64,000 nucleotides of DNA. Source: an uncultured Adlercreutzia sp. (GTDB lineage Bacteria; Actinomycetota; Coriobacteriia; Coriobacteriales; Eggerthellaceae). The notes under the pieces are model-generated. The model was not told the DNA's origin. It worked only from the letters and a program-made list of their open reading frames with translations, and made no database searches. The position numbers were made by a program, and so were the translations under genes. The stretch's first letter is position 1. Every line of letters begins with the position of its first letter. The stretch lies in assembly GCA_902478715.1 (NCBI GenBank), contig CABSMC010000001.1, forward strand, positions 37,479-101,478, in the 5' to 3' direction. Shown piece by piece: positions 24,960 to 33,687 of the stretch.

Positions 24960-26096
24960 ATGATCAGCTTCTTCGACATAGCACGCCCCTCATCGCCCGT
25001 CCCCGAAGGCGAGATGCACGGCCACGGCTCCGGCGGCCCCAAGGACGTCTGGGCGCACAACGTGGAAGCCACCGCGTCCCTCCTCATCGCTTTCGGCACC
25101 CTCATCACCACCTGCAGCGCCCAGGGCCTTTTCATCCCCTCGCCCGCTAGTCGGTGGATTCTCGAGTACCTCGTTCCCTTCCAGCTGCCGATTTTCTACT
25201 TCTGCCTGGGCTTTCTCTACCAGCGATACCGTACGACGCGCACCCCTCGCGCCTGGGGCCAGAACCTTCGCCGCGAGCTGGCGCTCATGGGCATCCCCTT
25301 CGTGGCGTTCACCGTGCTCGTGCTGCTCACGAACTCGGTCGTCGGCGCGAAGCCGCCTCTGTCGGGTGCCGACCTCTTTCGCGCGCTGCTCATCGAGCCT
25401 GTTATTCCCGTCGGCTACTTCTACACCTGTCTCATTATCTACGCCATCACCCCCACGGTGAAAAGCCGCCGCAACGCCAGCGGCCTTCTCCTCGCCGCCC
25501 TCGCGGCGAAAGCGGCCATCGTGGCGCTCGTTTCACTGCCCGCCACCGCAGGAGTCGCCGAGCGCCTCCCCTACGCCGTCACCTCCGTGGCCGAGAACTG
25601 GATCTGGGTTGCCGGCGGCATGGCCATGGCGCTCTACCGGGGCCTGCCCCTCGTGCGCGGATCTGAGAAAGCCTGGGCCCTCGGTGCTTTGTGGGTAGCC
25701 ACCAGCGTGATCGCCTTCTACGCCGGCTGGACCGGCGAGACGCCCCACGCCGTTCTGGACGCGCTCGGCGTGCTGTGGGCGACCTCCCTGCTCTCCACCG
25801 TGTTCCGCAGCGGGCGGCAGAACCGCTTCTACGGCTTCGTGACCCGCTACACCATGGCCATCTGGCTCTTCCACGGCATCTGCCTCGCCCTGTACTTCCA
25901 TCTTTGGAAGGTGGCCGGCATCTCTGTCGCGGCAGCACCGTGGCTGGCGGCCGCGGGGGCGGCGCTCGTCTGCTACGGCATGCCGGTGCTGATCATGGCC
26001 GCCCTTTCGCGCCTTGGGAAGGCCGGCATCATCGTGTATCCGGCCCGCTATCTGCCGCCCGCGCCGGCCGCCATGCTCCGGAAGACGCCGCACTAA
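24960..26096 (+). CDS. acyltransferase-3 family membrane protein
   Basis: About 378 aa with around ten hydrophobic helices, matching acyltransferase family 3 (NodX/OafA/fucose acetylase-like), which moves acyl groups onto sugars or cell-envelope glycans. Seen: HNVEATASLLIAFGTL near the start, the FYFCLGFLYQRYR loop and a late TMAIWLFHG. The start is the ATG at 24960, with a TACTGT -10 box ending 7 nt before it; there is no Shine-Dalgarno sequence, so the transcript is probably leaderless. The next gene follows after 15 bp but has its own leaderless promoter. Confidence 0.75.
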   Translation: MISFFDIARPSSPVPEGEMHGHGSGGPKDVWAHNVEATASLLIAFGTLITTCSAQGLFIPSPASRWILEYLVPFQLPIFYFCLGFLYQRYRTTRTPRAWGQNLRRELALMGIPFVAFTVLVLLTNSVVGAKPPLSGADLFRALLIEPVIPVGYFYTCLIIYAITPTVKSRRNASGLLLAALAAKAAIVALVSLPATAGVAERLPYAVTSVAENWIWVAGGMAMALYRGLPLVRGSEKAWALGALWVATSVIAFYAGWTGETPHAVLDALGVLWATSLLSTVFRSGRQNRFYGFVTRYTMAIWLFHGICLALYFHLWKVAGISVAAAPWLAAAGAALVCYGMPVLIMAALSRLGKAGIIVYPARYLPPAPAAMLRKTPH

Positions 26097-26111
26097 CGTA
26101 TACTAGGGCCC

Positions 26112-26999
26112 ATGAACAAGTCGCAAACATCTTTTCTGGCGGGGGGCGACCCGTATCTGGCGCCGTTCTCGTCCATGACCGACGGGCAGCTGCGCGATCC
26201 CAAGCAGCTCGTGGGCCTGGCCCGCGCCATCGACCCGGAGGGCGCGCCGGAGCGTTTGGCGTCGGGCCTGTTCGTCGCTGAGTCCGTGAACGTCATCGAC
26301 CGCGCCCTTAACGCCGGGTGCGTCCCCTTCGCCGTGCTCACCGACCGGCGCTGGCTCGCCGCCTCCGAAGTGCTCTTGGAAAAGGTGCGCGCGGCCAATC
26401 CGGCCGCCCCTGTGGCTGTGGTCTCCTCGGAGGAGATGCGCTCCATCACCGGCTACGAGATGACCCGCGGGCCCTTGGCCGCCTTTCACCGGCCGCCCGA
26501 GCCCGACCTGGCCGCCCTGCTTACTGGCGCCCACCGCGTCGCCGTGCTGGAGGACGTCACGAACTACACCAACATCGGCGCCATCTTCCGCAGCGCCGCC
26601 GCCCTCGGCATCGATGCCGTGCTGCTCACGCCGGCCTGCCACGACCCGCTGTTTCGCCGCGCGTCGCGCGTTTCCATGGGCACGGTGTTCCAGGTGCCCT
26701 GGGCCCGCATCGGCAGCGCGCGCGATTGGGCGTGCGAGGGCGTGGCGCATCTGCGCGAGGCCGGCTTCGTCACGGCGGCCCTGGCGCTGGCCGATGACGC
26801 GCTCTCCATCGCCGATACGCGCCTGAAGGCGGCCGACAAGCTGGCCCTCGTACTGGGCACGGAGGGCGACGGCCTGGCCGCCTCCACCATCGCCGCCTGC
26901 GACTGGATCGTGCGCATCCCCATGCACCACGGGGTCGATTCCCTGAACGTCGCCGCCGCCAGCGCCGTCGCCTTCTGGGAAACCCGCTGGGAAGGTTAG
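26112..26999 (+). CDS. TrmH/SpoU-family RNA 2'-O-methyltransferase
   Basis: About 295 aa. An N-terminal substrate-binding part is followed by a SPOUT (knotted) methyltransferase domain: LEDVTNYTNIGAIFRSAAALG (motif 1 with the catalytic Arg in FRSAAA), LVLGTEGDGL (motif 2) and IPMHHGVDSLNVAAASAVA (motif 3). It methylates a ribose in rRNA or tRNA; the exact site is unknown. A TATACT box (26099-26104) ends exactly 7 nt before the ATG and there is no ribosome-binding site, so the mRNA is probably leaderless. Confidence 0.9.
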   Translation: MNKSQTSFLAGGDPYLAPFSSMTDGQLRDPKQLVGLARAIDPEGAPERLASGLFVAESVNVIDRALNAGCVPFAVLTDRRWLAASEVLLEKVRAANPAAPVAVVSSEEMRSITGYEMTRGPLAAFHRPPEPDLAALLTGAHRVAVLEDVTNYTNIGAIFRSAAALGIDAVLLTPACHDPLFRRASRVSMGTVFQVPWARIGSARDWACEGVAHLREAGFVTAALALADDALSIADTRLKAADKLALVLGTEGDGLAASTIAACDWIVRIPMHHGVDSLNVAAASAVAFWETRWEG

Positions 27000-27016
27000 C
27001 GTCGCGCAGCCATATC

Positions 27017-27096
27017 CCGTAGGGGCTGACCTTGGTCAGCCCCCATCAGGCAAGGTTATCCCTCTTGCGAGGGGCGACCGAGGTCGCCCCCTACGG
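27017..27096. repeat. REP-like double hairpin R1
   Basis: CCGTAGGGGCTGACC at the left and GGTCGCCCCCTACGG at the right form outer arms; each half is itself a palindrome around ACCTTGGT or ACCGAGGT. Sister copies: 40457-40561 and 50511-50593; half copies at 27531-27560 and 53118-53147. The right arm contains the kinase gene's stop codon (27091-27093). Confidence 0.85.
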
Positions 27097-28428
27097 ATGG
27101 GTTGGAAGTCCCATGGCGTTCGCGATAGCCATCGTCACGCCCACGGCTATCACGCCCACGACAACCAGCGCGATGCCCAAGATTCGCAAACGAGCTCCCT
27201 GCAGAAGGCGAAGCCTCGGGGCCGCCCGACGTAAAACGCGGACGTCGGCCAAGAGGAAGAGGAAGCCGGTGAAGAACGGAATGCCGAACGTCCAGTAAAG
27301 GAAGGCAACGAGCCAGAACGGCCAAGTGGCGTAAGGCTCGTCAGGCGCGAAAGGCATGGCGATGAGAACCGCCATGAACAGCAGCCACACCACCAAGAGG
27401 GCGACATCGACCACGAGCCCTGCCGTCTCACCGGAGGAGAGCGTCGAGAAAGCACGCCTTACCCGAGAAACGACTACGCCATGCGGTCTGTCATCAATCG
27501 GAGCTGCGGCACTCACCGCCGTCGCGGCCCAGGGACAACCAAGGTCGCCCCCTACGGGGGTAGCCTGGGCCGCTCCGGCACCGGCGACCCGGGCCGCAGG
27601 GGAAGCCCCACCTGCGGCGGCGAGCGCCGCGAGGAACGCCGCCTTCAGGTCGCGCACCGTCTGGAAGCGGGCCGCCGGATCAAAGGCGCAGGCGCGCTGG
27701 AGCACGGGGCGCAGCGCGAAAGGCACTTCCGGCCCCGCGAACCCCGCCGCAGCCACCGACGGCGACGGATCGCGCTCGGCCAGCAGGTAGTAGAGCAGCA
27801 TTCCCAGCGCATACACGTCGCTGCGCTCGTCGGTCTGCCCGTAGCCGAACTGCTCGGGCGGCGCGTAGCAGCGCGTGCCGAAATGAGCCGTATCCCCCGC
27901 AGCCCCCTCGCGAAAGGCCCGGGCAATGCCGAAGTCGATGATCGTGAGACCCGCATCGCTCACCACGATGTTCGTTGGCTTCAAATCGCGATGGATCAAA
28001 GGCGGCGAGAACTGCTCGTGCAATTCCATCACCCCGTCGCAAAGGAGTGGAAACCACTGCGCCGCCAGGGCGACCGATCCGTCGCGTTCGTACACCTCGT
28101 CCCGCAGCGTGCGTCCCTGGATGTATTCCATGACCACCACCAGCTCGTTGCCAGTGGTATGAACATCGTAGATGCGCGGCAAATGTCGGAAGCGACGCCC
28201 GGCGCGCTGCGCTTGGAACAAGTGGCCGTAGGCGTCTCCCATGGCCGCATCAACCGCGATGCGCTTGCGAACGAACGGTCCGAGCTCCGCCGCGTTGGCC
28301 CCCACAAAGTACACCACCTCGGTCGTCTCGTGGGGCGCCGTCTTCAATACCTCATCGACGCGATAGCACACGTCGCGGGCAAGGGCGTCAAGATATGCGG
28401 CAAGGGGGTCGTTTTCCATAGATGCCAT
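27091..28428 (-). CDS. membrane Ser/Thr protein kinase
   Basis: About 445 aa. An N-terminal eukaryotic-type kinase domain (1-~270): HRDLKPTN (~143-150), IDFGIAR with DFG Asp (~162), and CYAPPEQFGYGQTDERSDVYALG. A linker follows, part of which (ATPVGGDLGC) is encoded by a REP half-element (27531-27560). The C-terminus has three hydrophobic helices (about 340-440) and ends in LPTHP, encoded in the REP copy R1, which supplies the stop codon. Start ATG 28428 has TAACTT ending 7 nt upstream and no ribosome-binding site. It lies 10 bp after an HTH gene; the pair looks like a signalling module. Confidence 0.88.
   Translation of the reverse strand: MASMENDPLAAYLDALARDVCYRVDEVLKTAPHETTEVVYFVGANAAELGPFVRKRIAVDAAMGDAYGHLFQAQRAGRRFRHLPRIYDVHTTGNELVVVMEYIQGRTLRDEVYERDGSVALAAQWFPLLCDGVMELHEQFSPPLIHRDLKPTNIVVSDAGLTIIDFGIARAFREGAAGDTAHFGTRCYAPPEQFGYGQTDERSDVYALGMLLYYLLAERDPSPSVAAAGFAGPEVPFALRPVLQRACAFDPAARFQTVRDLKAAFLAALAAAGGASPAARVAGAGAAQATPVGGDLGCPWAATAVSAAAPIDDRPHGVVVSRVRRAFSTLSSGETAGLVVDVALLVVWLLFMAVLIAMPFAPDEPYATWPFWLVAFLYWTFGIPFFTGFLFLLADVRVLRRAAPRLRLLQGARLRILGIALVVVGVIAVGVTMAIANAMGLPTHP
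27531..27560. repeat. REP half-element inside kinase gene
   Basis: ACCAAGGTCGCCCCCTACGG matches the right half of the REP-like family (R1, R3, R4). It is read in frame as part of the linker between kinase and membrane domains, so the insertion kept the reading frame. Confidence 0.75.
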
Positions 28429-28438
28429 GGTACCAAAG

Positions 28439-28882
28439 TTAGCTGATGGTCGCCTCGCCGAACCGGTAAAGCTCCTCCTCGGTTTTCTGCAGCGTGTATC
28501 CATGGCTGATGGCGAAGATGACGATGGCATCCCGCCGATTCTTGCAGTACAGCTCGTTAGCGCCTCCCGCCTGCAGAAGGCGATTCGCCTCGCGCAGCGT
28601 GCACCCCATGGCGAAGGCGATCTTCAGCAGGTTGTCCCGGGAGGCGCGCCGGGCGCCGGTGAATATCTGGTAGCCGAAGGTCTCGTTGATGCCCGCCTCG
28701 CGCACCACGGCCGCACGCTTCAGGCCCTTCTCCACCAGAAGCGCGTTCAGGTACTCCGCCAGACTGCGCTCGCCCACCTCGCGCCGCTTGATGAACGCCC
28801 GCGGATCCGGCGCGTCCAACAGCTCGGCCAGCATGTCCTCTGTCAGCGGTTCCTCCACGCGCTTCTTTCTCCTTCGACCCAT
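28439..28882 (-). CDS. HTH protein paired with Ser/Thr kinase
   Basis: About 147 aa, basic N-terminus (GRRRKKRVEE). The middle (LAEYLNALLVEKGLKRAAVV...NETFGYQIFTGARRASRDNLLKIAFAM) is a helix-turn-helix of the XRE-like kind; the C-terminus (NRRDAIVIFAISHGYTLQKTEEEL) is a helical extension. It precedes the membrane kinase by 10 bp. In this lineage such HTH/kinase pairs recur, suggesting the kinase controls the regulator's activity, which is inference. Confidence 0.75.
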   Translation of the reverse strand: MGRRRKKRVEEPLTEDMLAELLDAPDPRAFIKRREVGERSLAEYLNALLVEKGLKRAAVVREAGINETFGYQIFTGARRASRDNLLKIAFAMGCTLREANRLLQAGGANELYCKNRRDAIVIFAISHGYTLQKTEEELYRFGEATIS

Positions 28883-28959
28883 ATCACGAAGCCCCTATTG
28901 TAGCGCCCCGAGCGCCCGCCTTCGAAGACGGACGCCCGAGACATGCGCCATCGGGCACG

Positions 28960-29679
28960 CTAGCTCAGCGAGAACGTCTGCTCGGCGATGCGCTCGTCGC
29001 TGAAGCTGAAAAGCTCTTCCACCTCGACGGTAAGATCGCTCATATCGGCGAGCTCGTAAGCCGACTCGTAGGTGATGGAGGAGCCAGGCTTCACCTCGTT
29101 CATCGACTTGCCGGACTCCTCGGCATCGGCGACCACAGCCAGGTCAAGCTCGGTTCCGTTCTGGAAAGCCTTCGCATGCAGAGCCACTGCGGGGCTGGTC
29201 GCCTCATCGGAGTTGTTCGTGAAGGTGTAGGTCACCACGGCAGCAGGGTTGCCCTGGTAGTCCTCGGTCACACGGCAGCCGTCGATGGTGACGCCGTAAG
29301 CGGCCTGCGTCGCCTCGCTCTGCTCGGCCGCCTGGGGCTCGGCCGCAGATCCGGAATCTCCGGCCGCTACGCCTTGCGCCGTCGCCGTATCAAGCCCGCT
29401 CTCCTCCATGGCCTGGTCGAGGGCGGCGCTGAAGGCGCTCTGCATCACGAGCACAAGGATGAAGGCGATCACAGACAGCACGAGGCCGGCGACGCCTAAG
29501 CCCTTGCCGCTCTTCTTCCCCTTCGAAATGCCCACCAACCCGACGATAGCGAAGACGATGCCGAGGATGGCCAAAAGGAAGGAGAGGTTGTTGATGATCG
29601 GCAGAATCGAAGTGACCAGTGCCACGATTCCCAATACGAGAGAAGCCACGGCCATGGCCGAGCGAGGTTGCGTTTCCAT
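28960..29679 (-). CDS. DUF4190/DUF5067-like membrane protein
   Basis: About 239 aa. Residues ~10-85 contain two to three hydrophobic helices of the DUF4190 type (SLVLGIVALVTSILPIINN), then a low-complexity Ala/Glu/Gln stretch, then an extracytoplasmic beta-sandwich-like domain (VTYTFTNNSDEATSP...) resembling DUF5067. ATG 29679 follows AAGGG. Function unknown. Transcribed in the same direction as, and 109 bp after, the ABC permease gene. Confidence 0.7.
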   Translation of the reverse strand: METQPRSAMAVASLVLGIVALVTSILPIINNLSFLLAILGIVFAIVGLVGISKGKKSGKGLGVAGLVLSVIAFILVLVMQSAFSAALDQAMEESGLDTATAQGVAAGDSGSAAEPQAAEQSEATQAAYGVTIDGCRVTEDYQGNPAAVVTYTFTNNSDEATSPAVALHAKAFQNGTELDLAVVADAEESGKSMNEVKPGSSITYESAYELADMSDLTVEVEELFSFSDERIAEQTFSLS

Positions 29680-29788
29680 AGATGATTCCCTTCTTCTAAA
29701 CGCGCTATTCCTAACGGACAAGGAAGAAGGGTATCCGTTCTCGTTAACCGTTTCATTAGCTGCCAGCTAAGGCGACGGCAATTTTTCC

Positions 29789-30622
29789 CTAGCTCAGATC
29801 GACCTTGGCGCGCACGAGGTAGGCGGACAAGGCGACGCCGCCCGCGGCCACGGCAAGGTTCACCACCGTCTGCATGACGGACACCGTGCCGAGCATGAAC
29901 GATGCCGTGCCCGTGTCGCCCATCATGGCCAGCACGCCAACGATAGAGAACAGAAGAGAGATCACCCAGCCAATTCCCACATACAGCGCCACGGCCGCGG
30001 CCACCTTATGCCGCCGCGCCCACCATGCGCCCAGCGTCAGCGAGAGGAACGCCAGCCCCACGGTGTAGGCGGCGGACACGAGCGCGTTCGCCACGCCTAT
30101 GACCGACGAGGCCACACCACCGCTGCCCGTCAGCGCCGACCAACCGCCCAAAAGCGACAGCACCACCGACACCATGTCCCCATCGCCGTCGGAGATCGCG
30201 AGCACGACCAATGAGGCGAGCGCGCAGGCCGCAAGCGTAAACACCGCCGCCAGCAGGAAGGCGGCGCAGAATTTCGCCGTCACCAGCGCGCCCGTGCGCA
30301 CCGGCAGCGTGAGCGTGAGATAGCCCTCGTCGGTGAACATCGTGCGATAGAAGCGCATGGCGATGAACACGTAGACTGCCACGAGGCTGGCCCACACGAG
30401 AAAGGCGCAGAACAGCGCCGCCATCACGAGCACCACGGTCAGGTTGGAAGCGGCCGACGCCTCGTTGACATAACGGGAGGCGAATCCCGCCGCGCGGCTC
30501 ACGGCGTCGGTGGCCTCGATGCAGCCGATGCCCACCACGCCAGCGACAACCATAATGGCCAGCATGATGGCCGCAGGCTTCACAAGCGCCCGCATTTCCT
30601 GGGCGAAGAGCTTTCCTAGCAT
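29789..30622 (-). CDS. ABC-2 type permease
   Basis: About 277 aa with six hydrophobic helices (for example MLAIMVVAGVVGIGC and AALFCAFLVWASLVAVYVF). A cytoplasmic loop with FYRTMFTDEGYLTLTLPVR is typical of ABC-2 permeases of the YtrC/bacitracin-type group. It overlaps the ATPase gene by 7 bp, so the pair makes one exporter of unknown substrate. Confidence 0.8.
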   Translation of the reverse strand: MLGKLFAQEMRALVKPAAIMLAIMVVAGVVGIGCIEATDAVSRAAGFASRYVNEASAASNLTVVLVMAALFCAFLVWASLVAVYVFIAMRFYRTMFTDEGYLTLTLPVRTGALVTAKFCAAFLLAAVFTLAACALASLVVLAISDGDGDMVSVVLSLLGGWSALTGSGGVASSVIGVANALVSAAYTVGLAFLSLTLGAWWARRHKVAAAVALYVGIGWVISLLFSIVGVLAMMGDTGTASFMLGTVSVMQTVVNLAVAAGGVALSAYLVRAKVDLS

Positions 30623-31341
30623 CGGAACTCCTCTCGGAAGAACGCGTCCAGCGTCGTGCCCTTCCCCTGGGTCACATAGGCTACGGGCGCGTGCAGCAGC
30701 ATCTGGCCGTAGCGCAGCAAGATGAAGTCATCCAGAAACGCCTCGACATCGCGCACGAGATGGGTGGAAAGGATGATGGACGACTGCGGCCGATAGGCGC
30801 GAATGACCGTTTGCAGAATGTAATCGCGGGCCGCCGGATCCACGCCGCCGATGGGCTCGTCCAGCAAATACAGCGCCGCATGGCGGGCCATGACGAGCGT
30901 GAGCTGCACCTTCTCAACCGTGCCCTTGGAAAGCGCCGAGGTGGGAGCGTCCTCGGGCACGCCGAGCCGGGCGAGCATGTCACGCGCCAAGACGGCGTCG
31001 AAGTCCTCGTAGAAGTCGGCGAAGTAGGCGATCATCTCGCGCACGCGCATGGAACGGGAGAAGTAGGGCCGCTCGGGCAGGTAGGAGACGAGCGCCTTCG
31101 ATTCCGGGCCCACCTCATAGCCCGCCACGCGAATGTCGCCCGCCGTGGGATGGGCCACGCCGGCGATCATCTTCAGCAGCGTGGTCTTGCCCGAGCCGTT
31201 CGGGCCGAGCAGCCCCACGATGCGGCCGGCGGGCAAGCTGACAGTAAAGCGATCGAGCGCCACCGTGGCGCCATAGCGCTTAGTGAGGTCGCGGCACTCG
31301 AGCAAGGGCGCCGGCGCGACTTCGGGGACAAAAGCATCCAC
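30616..31341 (-). CDS. ABC transporter ATPase, YtrB-like
   Basis: About 241 aa. Walker A GPNGSGKTT, Q-loop region SYLPERPYF, a variant signature LSKGTVEKVQL, Walker B LYLLDEPIGGVD and H-loop STHL. The GTG at 31341 is preferred as start because AGGAGG lies 6 nt upstream; the ATG at 31356 precedes that site. Energises the downstream permease. Such ATPases with LSKG signatures often sit with YtrA-type GntR regulators; the one here is 10 kb away. Confidence 0.88.
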   Translation of the reverse strand: MDAFVPEVAPAPLLECRDLTKRYGATVALDRFTVSLPAGRIVGLLGPNGSGKTTLLKMIAGVAHPTAGDIRVAGYEVGPESKALVSYLPERPYFSRSMRVREMIAYFADFYEDFDAVLARDMLARLGVPEDAPTSALSKGTVEKVQLTLVMARHAALYLLDEPIGGVDPAARDYILQTVIRAYRPQSSIILSTHLVRDVEAFLDDFILLRYGQMLLHAPVAYVTQGKGTTLDAFFREEFRC

Positions 31342-31537
31342 GGGAAGCCTCCTCATCGTTCGGAATCACTGGCTCCATCCTAGCACGGACGCCAACGGCC
31401 AAGCGGGAACCCCACCGAATGAGCGAATCGCTCCCGCCGCATGGGCGCATGGACCTTCCCACCGCATGGGCGCATGGACGAATCAGTCATGCAGCGCGTT
31501 TCCGAAGGCATCGACAATGCACCCTCTTGTTTTGAGA

Positions 31538-31670
31538 AAGAATTTCGAGTTGTTAGAGTTCGCGCGCAGAAAACCAGCTGCTCCAAATCAGCAATTCAGG
31601 CAAAACCACCATCAAAATGGCGAGATCGCCCTCTCATTCGCTCGTCTAAGTCTAACAACTCGAAATTCTT
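31538..31670. repeat. inverted-repeat element, family A variant
   Basis: AAGAATTTCGAGTTGTTAGA (31538-31557) is perfectly complementary to 31651-31670. The arms differ from family A arms at several positions, with the matching change in the opposite arm. The interior includes AAAACCAGCT, also present inside copy 3. Lies between the C39-like peptidase and the ABC ATPase genes. Confidence 0.75.
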
Positions 31671-31735
31671 GCCAAAAAGAGGGGGGCGCTTTGCTCCAAA
31701 AGCGAAAACCCTGGAAGCGCGCCGTCCCGCCCCCG

Positions 31736-32797
31736 TTAAACCCGCTCGAAGGCCCAGAGGTTGGCGCACTGGGCAAGCACGCGCTCGGCATCCCAGGTGC
31801 GAGCGCTGTTGGCGGGGCTGTTGGGGTCGTGGATGACCAGTTCGCCATTGTCGGCGATGCCGGCCACCACGAGAAAGTGCCCCGTGTCCGTGAAATCGCC
31901 GGGGCGCACGCTGCAGATGACCGGATGCCCTTGGGCGAGCTCCTCCTTAAGCCGCCCCGCGTCCGCCGGCACCTCGCGGGAGGAAAGCCCCAGATCGGCT
32001 GCGCCGTCGGTCATGAGGCGCCAGGCGGTGAGTCCCCCTTCCACGTAGCCTTCGCCCTCGCTGAAGGCGGCCATGACGGCGGGATCTTTGTCGGTCTTCC
32101 CTGTCAGCGCGACGTAGACCATGGCCAAGCTCGTCGGCCCGCAGCCCGCCTCCCCCACCGTGGCACCGGCATAGGGCGCATCGCGGTACTGGGGGTCGAT
32201 CTGGTAGAGGAAGGGCAACGAGCCGCCGCGCCACTCGTCGCGCGGGGTGCTGGCGGCCTCGGCCCCGTCACCTGCAGACCCATCGGCCGGGGCAACGTCG
32301 GCTGTGGGCGAGGCGACGCCCGGCCCCGCCAGCCCCAGTCCCTCGGCATACAGGTTCGCCATTTGGAAGAGGGCGACCAGCACGAAGGCGGAGAGCGCCG
32401 CAACGCCCAGCACCGACCACAGATGCCAGCGCCGCCGTCCGATGTGCCAGCGCCCAGCGCGCCCGATGCGTCGCCCTCGCGTGCCGCGCACCGTCCGGCC
32501 CAGGCCGCCCAGCATCGCCGCCACGATCCCCGGCGGTACGGAAGATACTCCAGCGGACCCCATCCCCCACGATCGCCGTTGCCGCGGCGAGGCGGCCCGG
32601 GCCGTCTTTGAACCCACGCCACCGCCCGAGCGGCCTCCCGCGCTCTGCGGCCGCGTCCAAGCCTGGCGCCCGTAGGGATTGGAAGCGACCCCCGAAGCAC
32701 CTGAAGCTCCTGGAACGCGCGTGCCCTCGGTGCGATTTATGGGGTTGCCCCCTCCGCAAACGCCCCTCTCGTCGAAGCAATAGGCACTAGTGTCCAT
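31736..32797 (-). CDS. C39-like membrane-anchored cysteine peptidase
   Basis: About 353 aa. An Arg/Gly-rich cytoplasmic N-terminus (~1-125), one membrane helix (~130-150), then an outside C39-family papain-like domain: catalytic Cys in GEAGCGPTSLAMVY, His in DTGHFLVVAGI and Asp in IHDPNSP. C39_2 proteins cleave peptides or cell-wall stems. ATG 32797 follows GGGAGA. Divergent from the VanRS-like two-component system, so it may be a target of it. Confidence 0.8.
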   Translation of the reverse strand: MDTSAYCFDERGVCGGGNPINRTEGTRVPGASGASGVASNPYGRQAWTRPQSAGGRSGGGVGSKTARAASPRQRRSWGMGSAGVSSVPPGIVAAMLGGLGRTVRGTRGRRIGRAGRWHIGRRRWHLWSVLGVAALSAFVLVALFQMANLYAEGLGLAGPGVASPTADVAPADGSAGDGAEAASTPRDEWRGGSLPFLYQIDPQYRDAPYAGATVGEAGCGPTSLAMVYVALTGKTDKDPAVMAAFSEGEGYVEGGLTAWRLMTDGAADLGLSSREVPADAGRLKEELAQGHPVICSVRPGDFTDTGHFLVVAGIADNGELVIHDPNSPANSARTWDAERVLAQCANLWAFERV

Positions 32798-32967
32798 AGG
32801 TCTCCCCCTATTCGATACGTGACATCCACACCTTACCGACGAGCCGGCTTACGCGTCCCATAGCGAAATCTGACATTTCCGGCAGGGCACCTTAACTTTT
32901 CCTGAAGCTGTCACGGGATGGCACGCCTGTTGGCAAAACCCGGGGCGAATCGCGTACAATAGCCCTT

Positions 32968-33687
32968 ATGGAAAAACGCGCGCACATACTGGTGGTGGAC
33001 GACGAGCAGGCCATCGCCGATCTGGTTGTCAACCTGCTCGTGGCCGAGGGCATGGACGCGCTGGCCTGCTACAGCGGACAGGCGGCCTTGGACATGCTCG
33101 CCCGCACGCCGTTCGACCTGGCCATCGTGGATATCATGATGCCGGGCATCGACGGCTTCGAACTCTGCGTTCGCATGCGCCAGATGCGGGACATTCCCGT
33201 CATCTTCCTCTCGGCGAAAGACGAGGAGGCCGACCAAGTCGTCGGCTTCACCCTGGGCGCCGAGGACTACGTCACCAAGCCCTTCCGGCCCCGCGAATTG
33301 GTGGCCCGCGTGAAAGCGCGCCTGCGCCGACGCCAAGCAGCGCCCCAGGCTTCCTCGACCCTGCTTTCCGCCGGCGCCATCGAGGTGGACCTGCGCACCC
33401 ATCTAGCCACGCTCCACGGCGAGCCTTTGCACCTCACCCCCAAGGAGTTCGCCATTCTGGCGATTCTGGCCCAGTCGGTCGGCTCACCGGTCTCGGCGGC
33501 CGATCTGTTCGAAGGGGCCTGGCACGAGCGCTTCGACGACGCGGCGGCCAACACGGTCATGGTGCACATCCGCCGCCTGCGCAAGAAGCTCGCCGATATC
33601 GACGCTTCCACGACGTTCATCGAAACCGCCTGGGGCGTCGGCTACAAGCTGCGCGGCGCGCCCGGCGACACCGGCCATGGCGTTTAA
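32968..33687 (+). CDS. OmpR/VanR-like response regulator
   Basis: About 239 aa. Receiver domain with phospho-acceptor Asp55 (VDIMMPG), acidic DDE at 11-13 and Lys104 (YVTKPF); C-terminal OmpR winged helix (LTPKEFAILAILAQ...TVMVHIRRLRKKL...TAWGVGYKL). A TACAAT -10 box ends 7 nt before the ATG and no ribosome-binding site is seen: leaderless. It overlaps the kinase gene by 11 bp. Possible targets: the divergent peptidase gene and the downstream DAP dehydrogenase gene. Confidence 0.93.
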   Translation: MEKRAHILVVDDEQAIADLVVNLLVAEGMDALACYSGQAALDMLARTPFDLAIVDIMMPGIDGFELCVRMRQMRDIPVIFLSAKDEEADQVVGFTLGAEDYVTKPFRPRELVARVKARLRRRQAAPQASSTLLSAGAIEVDLRTHLATLHGEPLHLTPKEFAILAILAQSVGSPVSAADLFEGAWHERFDDAAANTVMVHIRRLRKKLADIDASTTFIETAWGVGYKLRGAPGDTGHGV

